Assembly (NCBI GenBank): GCA_947311845.1
Contig: CAMZMU010000111.1
Span: forward strand, 17,001,362-17,065,361
DNA from: Poa pratensis
Taxonomy: Eukaryota > Streptophyta > Magnoliopsida > Poales > Poaceae
Direction: 5' to 3'
DNA: 64,000 nucleotides
Numbering within the stretch: the first letter of the stretch is position 1; every line of letters starts with the position of its first letter. The notes beneath the pieces were generated by a model. That model searched no databases. It saw only the letters and a program-made list of their open reading frames with translations, and was not told the DNA's origin. The translations under genes and the position numbers were made by a program. This document shows, one piece after another, positions 1 to 11,996 of the stretch.

Positions 1-291
1 CTACGTTTTTCCATTTACTTGAAACAATTAGCTCCAACACAGAGCTTGTAGTACGTACGCCTTATGTTTGAAGGACCGGCCCCGCAAACAGAAATGTTTG
101 AAGGACTCTGTCAGTTCATTCGTTGGGACATCGCGAGCAAGTTGTGGGAGGCGTTGCGCGGAGGGAACGTGAGACCTTTGGGGTGCACCGTTGTGGGCTG
201 CACCCTCTATTCGGACGGACACATGTCCGACACCCAAATTGGGTCTCAATTGGGAATGCCGGACATAAATTTGGAGGACATCGCTGGAGAC
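1..291. other. Probable terminal part of a DNA transposon cut by the window edge
   Basis: No gene is recognised. The segment is rich in short motifs such as CGGACGGACAC and ends GGAGGACATCGCTGGAGACG (resuming after the MITE at 292-561), a style seen at the ends of grass DNA transposons that read CTCCAGCG outward. A small hAT MITE has inserted into it. The rest of the element lies left of the window, so the family cannot be named. Confidence 0.3.
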
Positions 292-561
292 CAAGGTTTT
301 GGTTACCGTTTTAAAAAAAAAATCCCGAGGGGGCCGGTATTTCCGGTAACCACCGGAAAATACCGGCAGGTTACTGGCCTAAATTTCCGGCAAGAATTTA
401 TGATTCAAACATAAAACGTCGAAAAAATTGAAATTTAAATTTTGGGTTCACAAATTTGGTCCAAATTTGAATATTCCGGGATTTTCTTCCGTATACACAA
501 TTACCGGGGGTGGCTGGCAAATCCGGTTACCGCGGTATTTCGGCCGGTAACCGAAACCCTG
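292..561. mobile_element. hAT-type MITE
   Basis: A 270-bp element whose ends are imperfect inverted repeats: CAAGGTTTTGGTTACCG on the left and, on the other strand, CAGGGTTTCGGTTACCG on the right. It is flanked by a perfect 8-bp direct repeat CTGGAGAC (284-291 and 562-569), the target duplication size of hAT elements. The inside is AT-rich with several copies of CCGGTAAC-like words and no coding capacity. Confidence 0.8.
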
Positions 562-618
562 CTGGAGACGCTCTAATTGATCGATGTGCTATGGACGTAC
601 ATCGGTGATCGGTCCTCA

Positions 619-2577
619 CGATGGGCGTTCGGGATTTCCTGAAAATTCAGGACGGGAAATTCATGAAAAAAAAATCGGGATCTACAATTGACTCCCGAAT
701 TTCCCTCAGGAAATTTGATTCCCGACAATTCGGGATGGGGATCGGGAAATCCCGGAATACCCGAAATTCAGAACAGAGCAAAAAAATGACAGAAAATTTC
801 CAGATTTCAGCAGCATTTCGACAGAAAACAAGACATCAAGTGAACAAGAATAATAATATGATAGAACAATAATATTTTTGACAACACATAGACTCATAGT
901 TTCAGTTTTCAACAAGAAAAAGAAAATGACAGAACTGACATCAAGTTTCACATGCATAGGCGCATAGCACCACAACTCCACAAGTCCACAACCGCACAAC
1001 ACAATCACACATGAATATAAGTTTTTAGAAGCAGGCAGCAACGCAGCAGTCCAGCATTCAGCTGCAGCTCATGAGCTACAACGCAGCAGGCCATTAGATG
1101 TCCATCACTCACGATCCAGCACTAGCAGGCTGCACTCTGCAGTCCCTGGACAACAAAACAAGTTGCAATTCATCAAGATCAACAACAACACAAGCTGCAC
1201 TCCTTTTTGTACCTTCAAGAAGCTGTTCCAGCGCTGGAGTTTGTTGTGCTTCGTGGACCTGATTTGGAAGTGGATGCAGCAGCTTTTCCCTTTGCAATGT
1301 GTAGGCCACCAAATTCTTCAATCAGTTCTGTAATGAATAAAAATGAGCAATGGTAAAATAAACATAGTGACATGAGTTGAGAAGAAAAGTGCAATGCAAA
1401 CACATAGATATGAAGATATATAAATATATTTTACCCTTTTCAATCACAGCTAGTTCCTCGGCGCTCTCCTGGATGTCAATAGGAGTACCTCTTCTAAGCC
1501 AATCTTGTGCACAAACTAGAGATTCCAACATGAAAGGAGTAAGGGAGGTACGGAAATCATCTAAGATACGTCCACTTGTGCTAAAAGCCGACTCCGAAGC
1601 AACTGTTGAGATGGGAATGGCAAGCACATCCTGTGCCAACCGAGCCAATATTGGAAACCTGCATGCATTCGACCTCCACCAAGCAAGAATGTCAAACTTC
1701 ATTTCTTGATCTTCGGTGTCTTCAGCAAGATACTTGTCAAGTTCTGACTTGGCATTGCTATTTGCACCGGTTGTCATATTCAACTTCTTGGCAATAGTGA
1801 GACAACAAGTCAGCAAGTATTAACACAATAATGGGCAGCAACAATTTACATCAACAATGGGCAGATCAACAAATTTACATCAGCAACTAAATCGTGGCCT
1901 ATTGCCCTAATCCACATGAACAAACTAGCACCCAAATCGTGGCCTATTGGCCTAATCCAGATCAAGCATACGAGATTATACTGCATTAGTATGAGACTAT
2001 GAGGAGAGAGAGGTTGTGGAGCTCACTCACTTGTCAAGAACTCGGGGAAGATGGACTAGCGCGGGCGACGGCGGCCGGCGGATCGACGGCGCGGGCGTAT
2101 GGCGTGGTTTGGGGACGGTAGGCTGGGTCGCTGCCTCGCTGGGAGCGCTTGGCGACGCCGGTCGGGGGAGGCTTGAGGGGCTGAGGTCGAGCGGCGGCGG
2201 GCGACGGCCGGCGGCTGGCGGATCGAGCGGGCGTGCCCTGTGGCGGCTGCCGCCTCGATTCTGTGGAGTGGAGCCGTGGAGAAGTGGATCGATCGGTCTA
2301 GCTAGGGTTGGCGTCGCTGACTCGCTTTTGATGCGTGTGGAGTGGGCGAGTGGCTGTGGGCTGGGCCGCTAGGCCTTGTCGCCTTTGCTGGGCTCTTTTA
2401 TTTGGGATATTCGGGGTATTCGGGAAATAGGATCACCTTCCCGAATTACCCGAGAATAATTCGGGAAATCAGATCACATTCCGGAAATACGATCAGAAAT
2501 CTGGGTTCGGGTATTTCGGGTTCGGGGTCGGGATTTTCGGGATTCGGGATTCGGGATCGGGAAATATGCCCACGGTG
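619..2577 (-). mobile_element. hAT transposon, internally deleted
   Basis: Both ends carry GATGGGC/GTGGGC-type termini followed by many copies of TTCGGGAA and GGGATTC, the subterminal repeats usual for hAT elements. Flanks are GGTCCTCA (611-618) and AGTCCTCA (2578-2585), an 8-bp target duplication with one mismatch. Inside, on the minus strand, lies only the last part of a hAT transposase (1215-1816). A GC-rich block (about 2040-2340) that looks like a promoter and 5' leader lies at the other end. The central part of the transposase appears to be missing, so this is probably a non-autonomous deletion derivative. Confidence 0.7.
1215..1816 (-). pseudogene. hAT transposase C-terminal dimerisation domain (fragment)
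   Basis: The minus-strand reading frame of 1322-1816 contains the hAT family C-terminal dimerisation signature: ILAWWRSNACRFPILARLA followed by PISTVASESAFSTSGRI and a conserved CAQDWLR tail. RICESLEEPER-like plant hAT transposases use this region for dimer formation. A GT at 1434 and CAG at 1330-1328 suggest a short intron of about 107 bp. After it a last exon starting ELIEEFGGL runs to a stop near 1215. The N-terminal BED zinc finger and the RNase H-like catalytic core are absent, and no start codon for an intact protein is visible. It is a remnant inside the element at 619-2577. Confidence 0.8.
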
Positions 2578-2585
2578 AGTCCTCA

Positions 2586-3646
2586 TACAATGCGGACAAC
2601 AAAACGCCCGCCAATGTCCCATGGATACACTTAATTTGGTTGCCTCGAAGGAACCAAACACGCGCGCCCTAAACTTGATAACCTGCAAGCTCAGGCGAAT
2701 GGCAAAACATGCGTGCGATTGCGGATGGGCTCCCGCCATTGCACTCGCCCAGAGGTTGGAGAGAGACGCGGCCAGGAATAGGGCAGAACTGATCTGCCAT
2801 GAGGCTGCGCGCAGATCGAGCCAGGGCAATGGGGAGTCGCTGTCTCCTCAAATCTGGAACTGGTACACTACAGTCGATGATGAGTGGAGACTGGAGAGAG
2901 CTCCAAATCTACGATGCCCCCTGCAGTCTACTCTAGCGTACAGGCTGAGCCGGCCAGCGTACACGCGCGTGTATGTCCTGACGCGTGCACGGTGGCGCAT
3001 ACTATGCTCTCTCTCATGGTGGAGAGTGGTGACTTGGACTGCTACCTGCTGTGGCCCGTGGCCGGCAGCCGCAGCGCATGCATGTCATCGTCCAGCTAGC
3101 TCTGCCCGTTTTGCCTCCCCTCGCTCGGCCTCAACTCCAAACCCAATCTGATCTATCGATCGAGTGGCTCCTCATCGCTCCCTCTGATGCACGACGGTGA
3201 AATATACTCCGGGAGAACACGCGCAGCCACACGGGTACGGAAGGAAGGCAGGCAGGCCGGCGCCGGTGCACACGTACTGCTTGCAGTGGAGTGGAGACTC
3301 AAGTGCGCATCTGTTTGCGCGCGTACGTCCTTGATTTCGATCCTCAGCCCCCATGCATGAACAACGTACTAGTACTTACCCAGCGCCGGCCACAACACCT
3401 ACTCCTGTGTATAAGTAACCGTCGCCGTTATTTTCACATCGAACGTAGGCCTGCCAGTATATACAGTATGTACTCAGGATGTAAATGGTCAGTCCGCTGG
3501 GCGATGCGGCTGCAGCCGCTTCCGCCACATACCAGTTAAATGGTATTTGCGGCAGCCACCTAAGCTAGAAAGCGGCCGTGTGCGGTTAAATGGCGCCGCG
3601 ACGCCACTTCGCGCTCCCTCGATCGTCCTTGCATGGCTGATACTGG
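2586..3646. other. No gene recognised
   Basis: Mixed, moderately GC-rich sequence with several short overlapping open frames on both strands and no protein family signature. The CATGCATG-type words and lack of long codon bias suggest intergenic DNA. Confidence 0.5.
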
Positions 3647-4008
3647 TACTCCCTCCGTTTCGTTTTACATTGCGTTTTAGCTTTTTCCAAATTTTCCCTT
3701 TTACACTGCGTTCTGCTGTTGATTACCCAATATATACCCTCGCGGTGCTATCCTCGTTTCTCCCCACGTGGAATCAGCTGGCGCTACAGAGGGAAATTAA
3801 CTTGCATGCGAAAGAGCCAAAGCGACGCAGGCCAATGCATGCATGAGTGTAATTGCCAACGGCTGCATTGTTTATTGGGCCAGCGCGCATGGACATGGGG
3901 CTGAACGGGGCAAATTAGTCTATCTATTCCATACTTTAGCCCTGCCTAAGCTCTCCTTGGTATGTGTGACTTACCTAGAACGCAAAGTAAAAAGAAACGA
4001 AGGGAGTA
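3647..4008. mobile_element. Stowaway-type MITE
   Basis: Starts TACTCCCTCCGTTTCGTTTT and ends with the inverse AAACGAAGGGAGTA, with TA target duplication at both ends. At 362 bp it is longer than the other Stowaway copies here and shares with them only the terminal CTCCCTCCGT. Confidence 0.75.
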
Positions 4009-4840
4009 CTGCTTCGCTGCGAATCTAGTTGGAACAGTGACGATGAATTGGTCCATGAACGTACACAGACATACATTGCTCAATGGATTGTACGCATAAA
4101 TACACTGATTACTGAATATACTGATACGTACACAGACTCCTGCGCTCCTCCCCTGCCATACGCATTCCAATGCATGAAATTCTCAGACATGCAACAAACA
4201 AACATCCACGTGTAAATCCTGAACAATATATTTTCAATAATCCATCAGGTATATAACAGTGCCAAATATTTTTTTTAGAAACGAGAACAGTGCCAAATAG
4301 AGCGGTCAATAATCCATCAGGTATCAACCTCAGAATAGCCAATAAATCCATCAGCTAACACGTAATTAAAGTATCCAATCGGAAGCAGGAATAACACATG
4401 ATGCTAGCTGCTGGCTCTGTTTTGTAGCATCTCCCCAATACAGAATATTCAGAAGTATTCATGAATAGTATATTCAGAAGATGAAATATAGGCATTCGAC
4501 TGCTCCAATACGGAAGATACAAGTCTTGTTCTATGTTCTACTGGAGACAAAAACAACTGTTGACAGGATGTTTTGCTGGACATCTTGATCATGATGTTTC
4601 TGACGAAACAAGTCTTCATTTCATCCGGTCCTAACTGTTGATTTACTTGACTGTGAGGTGCAGCTTCAAAAGTCCTGAAACCAATTGTTTGAACAATTGT
4701 TACATCAACGCTTCCAAGTCTAGTTTCAGAAAATGCACCAGAAACAATTAGGAAGAATTATGTACATATTTGTTAGCATTAGAACAGGTCTGTCTTGCAT
4801 TTACCTGCAGAGGTACTTAGTGACCGTATATTCAAGCAGA
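4009..4840. other. No gene recognised
   Basis: AT-rich intergenic sequence. The word AATAATCCATCAGGTAT occurs twice (about 4235 and 4307) together with CAGTGCCAAAT, so part of it is a small local duplication. No coding signature was seen. Confidence 0.5.
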
Positions 4841-5042
4841 AACAGACAGAGATAATCTGAAATAGCAATATAACATATAGATATGGAAATATATTAGGTA
4901 CCACAGCAATTTAGAAGCACAGCAATGAACTCCCAGGGACATTATACAGAGTATTGTAACCAAGATAAAATGGAGAGTACCAACTACCAAGATAAATTTA
5001 GAAGCAGTAAAGTTCAAAGAACAGGCAGAGAACATACCTCAC

Positions 5043-5215
5043 TCAAACATCATTGTCATCCACACTATCTGCAAGTGAATTATAATGTTTCAACCAATCC
5101 TGGAGACAAATTAAGGCTTCAACGGTTGTACTGTCCAACCTACTTCTGTAATCGCTAACAACCCGTGATCCGGTGCTAAAAGCTGACTCAGATGGCACGA
5201 TCTGAGTAAAAAAGG
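5043..5215 (-). pseudogene. hAT transposase C-terminal fragment
   Basis: On the minus strand the residues PSESAFSTGSRVVSDYRSRL followed by VEALICLQDWLKHY match the end of the hAT dimerisation domain. It is a second, more divergent copy than the one at 1322-1816 (ASESAFSTSGRI..., CAQDWLR). Similarity stops abruptly near 5215, where sequence rich in GATCGATC words begins, so the fragment is truncated. No element ends were found. Confidence 0.65.
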
Positions 5216-5339
5216 TGGATCGATCCACAGTGTCGATCGCCTTTCGATTGGGGCTGCTCCTGTTCCACAAAGTGATTCCCAACAGTACTATTACGATGGA
5301 AAAGCAAAAGAGGGTCGATCGGTACTGCTCAGCTAGCAC

Positions 5340-8300
5340 TGTGGACGATACATGTACCTCCGATCGATCAATATTACTGCAAAGATCGAAATCGTTTTTA
5401 TTGCCGGGGTACTACGTAGTACACGCACTGTGCTGTGCACGATCGAATCGATGCCTTCGTGAAATGAATTGTTCCATCCCGGCTGCACTCAGTGTTGCTT
5501 CATGTTGCGATCGATCGAGCTGATGTTTACATCACACTGCACGCTTGGGTCTTCGTCTCTGCATGCGCCGCAATGGGATCTTGGTCTTGGTCCAATCCGG
5601 TCCGTACCACATTGATAGCATCAGAGGTTGAATACACAGTCAGTGATTGACACAAAAGTTTAGATTAAATAGGGTACTTATTATTATGAATGCGCAACAT
5701 AACTTAGCATTGCGGATTAAAGTAGCACATCAATCTCACTGCCAACTGTAATACAATGTCGTGGAGGGAGTAATCATCACCAGTTTGGATAAAATGTGAA
5801 TTAATATGTCAAATGAGTTTTTCTTTTGTGAGACATCTCAATGTCTAGCACTATGAAAATTTCAAATGCATATAGAAGCTGAACGAGTATGTGCAACTAT
5901 TATAGATCATGGCGAGCTTTAATTGTACATAATCTTTGAACCACGCCTCATGCTATCCCCTCCAGAATCAAGAGGCGAGCAACAAAGCTTCATTAGAAGC
6001 AAAGCATTTGAGTTACATCATATCAGAGAGTGATACATGTGTTTATATGTCTTTGTCGGCCTTGTCTTGCTCTGCTGAACTTATATAATTAATGATATTT
6101 TTCCTCCATTTTCGGAAAAAAAAGTGTGTGTTCAACTTTTGTAGAAGCAACCTAATATATTATGCTTTATCCGATCTACAGGCTTCAGAACAACTGACAA
6201 AAAATCTGCGTAGCGCATATGTCACTGCAATCTAATATCTTTTTAGATTTTTTTACACGTCTAATACGCAACCGAGGGGATTAATTACTATGTTTCCGGT
6301 GTTTTTCCTGTTACTGTGAACCGAACACTAAGTTTTATATCATGGACGTATTTTCCACTAATCACGTCTTTTTTTTATCATATTTCTACATTTTCTACTC
6401 TTATGCTTTCAGAATTCGACAAACGAAATTGTTTTGCCTACGGCACTTCTTGTCCGATCATCGAAGGACTCTTTGGTTTTTGTCGTACAAACATCAGATG
6501 AAACCGTCGGACGCATAGCAGCACTCTTAAACAAATTAAGGCAAAGAAGAACAACAGAGATTATTTTCTCCTAGCCAAAAAAAGAGAGAGGTCAATTTCC
6601 TCCAAGCTCTAGCCAAGATGAACCTGACCGATACACCCGGCGCATGCATGTGTATGTCGACTGCAACTTCATAGATCCCACAAGATCATATATTCACAAC
6701 ACATCCACCGGGAGTCCGGGACACATGGGGCCTCTGAATTGATAAACACAGGCAGCAACACATGGCGTCGTCAGCTAAAGTTGGCATCTCTCCCTCTCGG
6801 TCAGAGGTTTTGATTTGCGCATACTTTGCTACGTACTGTACTACAGTAGCTAGCTAGGTGCTGCATTATTGTGTACGTATTCGATTTGGATGCGCATAGT
6901 CGTCTACTGTTGAAATCTTTACAAAGTCACGCGTCAGTCCTGATCATGCACTTGATAGTTGACTAGGAAAATTAGCGCGGCGACACGCCGCGCCCGTGTG
7001 GTGACAAAATATAAATAACTTGAGCTAAAAGTGTGAAACAACTGTACAAAAGATCTAGTTTTCAGATTTATCGTGATCGGACAAAAATATCGTGATCCAT
7101 TGGACATGAGTGCAAACACATGTTGGATATTAATGGAAATAAGCTGAGTGTAAAAAAAAAGCGATATATATTGTGGAAAATACCTTGGATTTGATGATTC
7201 ATTTGGGCGCCAATGTATAGACTAATTGTCGCCACAAAGCTGAGTTTTCTTCTAACATCATTTGCATCATAGGATTAGGTATTGTTTAAAAGGTGAAAAC
7301 AAAACAAGCACTACTTAAGCAGAGAATTAAATAAAGTGAAATAAAATAAAATCATTAGGAACACAAACCAAAATTTGAGAAGGGTGTTTATGACCATGAA
7401 ATCCATTTTTGTATGTGAACTACTTACAATTTACATAAAGTCACCTATGCTGTAGCTGAGTGACATAAATATATGATGTGCAGATATGATATCCGAATTA
7501 GTACGTATGATCATACATGTATGTAACTGTATGGGACCAAGTACATGGCTTCTGGAACAAATTCAATGAGCTCGTCAAGAGGATAATAGAGGGAAAAGGA
7601 GAGGGGATGCACAATTGGTTTTAAAAGGTAGAAAATATTTAATGTTTTTTGTACGGAGTAAGTGTTGGAATGTTATTTTATTTGGTAAATTTACGCATCC
7701 AAATGGAATTAATGTAGACAGTTAAGAAGTAGTTAAAGAATATACGGGAAGTAAAAGTTTTTTAAAAAAGTAGTGGTAATTTGAATATAGAGAAGTGGGG
7801 AATTAAGATAACAGGATCTGCAAATAAATGAGTAATAAATTTGAAGTCTGCAAAAATAAATTTATGAGGGAAATAAAATAAGAAATTTAAAATAGAGTAG
7901 GAGAAAATGGGAAAATAAGAAGTAAGCGAACAGTCTTAGAGTAATAAAAATAATTATGTAAGGGAGGTAAAAGTAGGGAAAAAAGATACAGTAGGGGATA
8001 ATTAGGGAGTAAACCTAAATAAGTAATTTTGAAGTCGCTATTTGTGCGCAATGTTCGTAAGAAGAAATGTGGAAAAATAAATAATAGGGAAAAATTAAAA
8101 CGGAGAGAAATTTATTAGAAACCAAAAAAAATCTGTTCGTAAGGGACAGGGACTGTTCACGCATGATCGGAAAAATAGATAATGTTCGTGAAAAGAAGTG
8201 TGGGGCAAAAAATAGGTTCAAACTATAAGGGGACAAATATATTAGGAGGGGGAAAATTGTCTAATTGTATCTGAGGACCGATTTGCAATTTCGAGAAAAC
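5340..8300. other. Intergenic, AT-rich; no gene recognised
   Basis: No protein family is visible in either strand. From about 7560 to 8240 the plus strand is strikingly purine-rich (runs such as GGGAGGTAAAAGTAGGGAA). A GGAGGGAGTAAT at about 5762 may be the last trace of a Stowaway MITE. The rest appears to be old degraded repeat DNA. Confidence 0.5.
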
Positions 8301-8302
8301 GC

Positions 8303-8478
8303 GGGGACTGTACTGAGAAAATGTTTTATTCCGGGAGGCCGGCTCACATTTTTTGGGAAGCGCGAGGACTTTTCTGCAAAAAAAGGGACGCGGGGACTTT
8401 TCTACGAAAATGTTTTATTTCGGAGGGCCGATTAATAATTTTTGGAAAATGGGAGGACTTTACTGCAAAAAAAGCGGT
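8303..8478. repeat. Two-copy imperfect tandem repeat
   Basis: Two successive units each contain a GGGGACT(G/T)T motif, GAAAATGTTTTATT(C/T)CGG, a GGCCG(G/A) block, ATTTTT(T)GG and a GAGGACTTT-CTGCAAAAAAAG tail. The period is about 90 bp. Function unknown; probably part of an old DNA transposon. Confidence 0.55.
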
Positions 8479-9080
8479 ACATCTATATGTCCGTCGAAAT
8501 AAAAAGGTTAGAACATGGAAGTTGTTTGGTAGGGTGATATACGTCTACTCGTGAGAGGAAAATTCGAACGGACGACTGAGTGTGACGAATTTGACAAAAT
8601 GCGCCAAATATTTTTGTGAACCTGAATCCAAAATTGAGGGGCTAGAGTCGACAAAATTCAAAACTGATCACGGGAATGGAACCTACTTGTGGACACGCAT
8701 ATATTTCGTGTATATGTTTTTGTCAAAATAATTTTTGGGAAAGGATTTTTCTGAAAAAAAAAACTACAGTACACGGTACGGCTGCTACAGTACCGCGACG
8801 TGGCATGCCCAGCGGTAGGCTTAATAGGTTTGATATAGGTATCTATATCTATACCACCATGGCCATGCTCCCGTACGTGTATTCGCGTCGCAACATGCAT
8901 GCATGTACAGCCCGGCCTGCTGATAAGTAAATTATTCTCCAGTTGCAAACGCCAACCGGGCTGTCCTGTACAGTACCACTAGTCTAGTACCGGTACTGTA
9001 GTCACAGCAAGGTCAACTAGAATGTGTGTGTACTGTGTACTATTACGAGCCAATCAATAGCTTGTCGGTTCCGGAAAAGT

Positions 9081-9420
9081 GTACGTGCACCAGTCATCCT
9101 GGTGCTTTCAAAAAATCAAAAAAAATATTTATAAGTTTCAAAAAAAATTGGGGATGTAGTTATTGATGTATTCTACAAACATGTAAAAGATCAACTTTAA
9201 ATACATTGTATTCGGAGCTACACAAAAATGACAAAATTAATCCACAATTTTGTCATTTTGTGTAGCCCAAAATACGTAAGCATAGTCGAGTGGTTTATTT
9301 TTGACACGTTTGTAGAATTAACCAATGCCTACATTCGAGATTTTTTTAGAATTTTCTGAAACACGTAAATATTTTTTTCAGTTTTTTTAAAACACCAGGA
9401 TCACTGGTGCTCGAGAGCAC
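9081..9420. mobile_element. Fold-back MITE
   Basis: The two halves are inverted relative to each other: GCACCAGTCATCCTGGTGCT near the left end and, read on the other strand, GAGCACCAGTGATCCTGGTG near the right end. Internal arms around the centre (GACAAAATTAATCCACAATTTTGTC) also match. About 340 bp with no coding capacity. The GAGCACCAGTGA word also occurs at the ends of the MITE at 12994-13367, suggesting a related family. Confidence 0.65.
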
Positions 9421-9551
9421 AAAATCTCTACTAGGTCGGTTCGTCCTATATCAGATACAGACTACAACTGAGAACTGAGCTGCGCGAAGAAGAAGAAATC
9501 TGGAAGTACTAAACCACTCGATCGGACCATTATGACTTTAAGAGTAGTACA

Positions 9552-9671
9552 TGTGAAAATAGAGGAAACTGAGGGTATATATATTGGTACAAGGAGGTAG
9601 AAGACTTGGACTACAAGAAGGTATAGGAGTCCTAATCTAACATGAACTCGTACACGTATTCTATTCTAACA
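9552..9671 (-). repeat. 3' LTR of the short-LTR element
   Basis: About 120 bp. It shares with 11551-11695 the block GGTATATATATTGGTACAAG and the terminal ACACGTATTCTATTCTAACA. It lacks about 30 bp that the other LTR has near its TGTGAAAATAGG end. Confidence 0.8.
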
Positions 9672-10855
9672 TTCCCCCTCAGTCGTAGCAGGAGTGAAAC
9701 GGACGATTGCGACTAGATTTGAAGTCCTGCGCTTCCGTCGTCTTCTCCTTTCCGCCATCATCAACTATGTCTCTGATGGTCTCTCCTCTCTTTCCTCTCG
9801 CGGTCACAACGGGAGTGGCGTGGACGTAAGTGACGACGTGGACACTGTTGACTGTAGTTGTTGCCGATGAGTTGTTGTAGACGTTGTCCTTGATGTCGAT
9901 GTCGAGCTAGCCGAGCTTGATGTAGTCATGGTTGAGATAGTCGTGGTCGATGTAGTACTCGTCGTAGTTGTTGTAGCCGCAATGCCGGAGGCGCAAAAAA
10001 TTGCGCGATTTTTATGACGGAACTGCAGTTGTGTTTTTTTCACGACGTTTTGCACCCTTAAGGGTACCGTCGAAGCCGACGTTTTGCACCTTGAGAGGTA
10101 CCATCGGGGACATCTTGCGGATGTCAGAGGACGCGGTCGTAGGTGAGTCCAGCAGTTTTGCCAAGACTGGAGGGAACTCACCGAGCACACAACAATTTTG
10201 CCAGAACCGTGTGCGCGGTTGTAGGGGCTTTCACAATAGTGATGCCGGTTTTTTTCCTTCTTCGATGCAGTCTTATCCGTCGGACGGGGTCGATGCCGTC
10301 GTCGGTGTGTATGTCGCCTTGCAGTAGTACTGTCAGAGGGCGCATGTCCATCCTTGTGGACGATGTAGCGGCAGCGGCGGCGTGTTGACGAAATTTGTCG
10401 ATGAAGACCACGTTGATGTAGACCTTGGCAATGATGTGTCGGTGATATAGCAGCAGGCGTGATGTAATACGTCGCTCGGAGGCGTCCCTCGCGACGACAA
10501 CGGTGTAGATGCCTTGCTGCCGGAGAAGTCGAGGAAGAACGTACATCTCTTTCCACACCTGCCTGGCGTGTGGATATCAAAGTTGCTTCCGTGGATGCTC
10601 GATGAAGATCTTGGTGTTTGCGTAGTCGTACAGCTCGAGGTTGTTGTTCGGCTCAGTGTAGTTTCGGCTTGATGGGTGCAGATCGAACGGCTCGATGCAG
10701 ACGTCGTGCCGGCGCGCGGGAGGTTGATGGAGTCGGTTTAACTTGGAGTAGATAGACTCATGCATACGTACACACGTGCATGCTGAGACGATTGAGAGCT
10801 TGATCCGCTCGTAGAAGGAGCTGGTGCCTTTTTCTTAATGCAACCTGCATCATGT

Positions 10856-10922
10856 ACTCCCTTGCCTAGATACATGCACATGTGGTGCATAGCAAGTCAA
10901 TTAAATTGGAACGGAGGGAGTA
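10856..10922. mobile_element. Internally deleted Stowaway-type MITE
   Basis: TACTCCCTTGCC on the left and TTGGAACGGAGGGAGTA on the right, only 67 bp apart, inside the short-LTR element. The right half resembles the MITE at 14667-14793 (TTTAATTTGGAACGGAGGGA), so this looks like a deleted copy. Confidence 0.6.
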
Positions 10923-11550
10923 CGTACCAATAATCCATACCTGCTAGCACGACGTGTGGGTCGGCCGGCTCGATCGGATCATAGCGCGCTAGCTGCTGTG
11001 CGCGTATATTGGCGAGCAGGGTTGTGGATGCTTGAGACGCGCGCCATGGTGCCATGCCCCTCACAGATCGGATCGCCGGAACGCCGTGGAGTCCAAGCGC
11101 GGGCCGCATCTGCTGGTGGACGCGGGCGTGGACCTGGTTGAAGCCGAGCGCGTGGCGATCGGATCCGCGGTGACGCCCTGGCGCGCGGCGCGTGTGACGC
11201 CCGCGCCTGGGATGCGCGCTGCGCGGCGCGGCCGCACGTATCTCTGGTGTTGGCCACCGAATCTTGTCCGCCGTCGTTGAGATTGTGTGTCGCCTTGAGC
11301 CTCGATTTTGCACCGTCCAGATAACAGGGTCGTGAAGATGTAGGGATTTATTAGCTAATTGGATCTAACGTAAAATTGGGAATTTCGAAATTGGATCTAA
11401 AATATAATCTACACAACCAATCTAATCTTTGATTTTGATCGGGTGCCGCGCCCCCGAGGAGAAGAGATTGATTTCCCCAGGGGCGGCACGCGTTGCGGAA
11501 GTGGTGGAAAACCTAGGATCAGTGACGTCAGCCAAACCGTTCTGATACCT

Positions 11551-11695
11551 TGTGAAAATAGGAAACCGTAATGATTTGTTGTTGTATTGGTTGACCCTCA
11601 TTGGGTATATATATTGGTACAAGGAGGTAGAAGATTTGATTACAAGAAGGTATAGGAGTCCTAACATGAACTCGTACACGTATTCTATTCTAACA
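11551..11695 (-). repeat. 5' LTR of the short-LTR element
   Basis: A 145-bp LTR next to the primer-binding-site-like sequence at about 11538-11550. It carries the fuller LTR version, including TGTTGTTGTATTGGTTGACC, absent from the 3' LTR. Confidence 0.8.
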
Positions 11696-11996
11696 GTACA
11701 TACTGCTTAATTAGGCGTATTGAATAAAACCAGGCATGCTATTGGAGACTCAGTTTAGAGATGTTTCCTGAGATTCCCTCCTTTTTTTCGTGGATCAGTG
11801 GATGCATCTGCAGTTAATATGAAAACAGTGGCCTCACATGCAGCTGTTTGCCCGCCAATTGGCATCGCCATTACCGCGTCTCTGCTGCAAATACTACTCG
11901 ATCCTACTGTTCCTCCGTAAACTCATCCATCGACTCAGTCTGTTGTACTCCCTCCGTTCACTTTTATAAAAAGGCACATTAGTTATCCTTACATAC

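Larger units (their letters stand above)
9552..11695 (-). mobile_element. Short-LTR non-autonomous retrotransposon (minus orientation)
   Basis: Two short direct repeats begin TGTGAAAATAG and end CTATTCTAACA on the plus strand (TGTTAG...CACA when read in element sense). A perfect 5-bp target duplication GTACA lies at 9547-9551 and 11696-11700. Next to the inner side of the right LTR, in element sense, is AGGTATCAGAAC, close to the initiator-Met tRNA primer site TGGTATCAGAGC. Next to the left LTR is a polypurine tract GAGGGGGAA. The 1.9-kb interior is GC-rich, with many GTTGTT/GTCGTC codon-like repeats, and shows no gag, protease, reverse transcriptase or integrase. It must therefore be mobilised in trans, probably by a Copia-type element. 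Confidence 0.8.

Noticed and set aside
9804..10580. 258-codon minus-strand ORF in the short-LTR element
   Set aside because: Arg/Ser/Thr-rich translation of trinucleotide repeats; no gag or pol motif.
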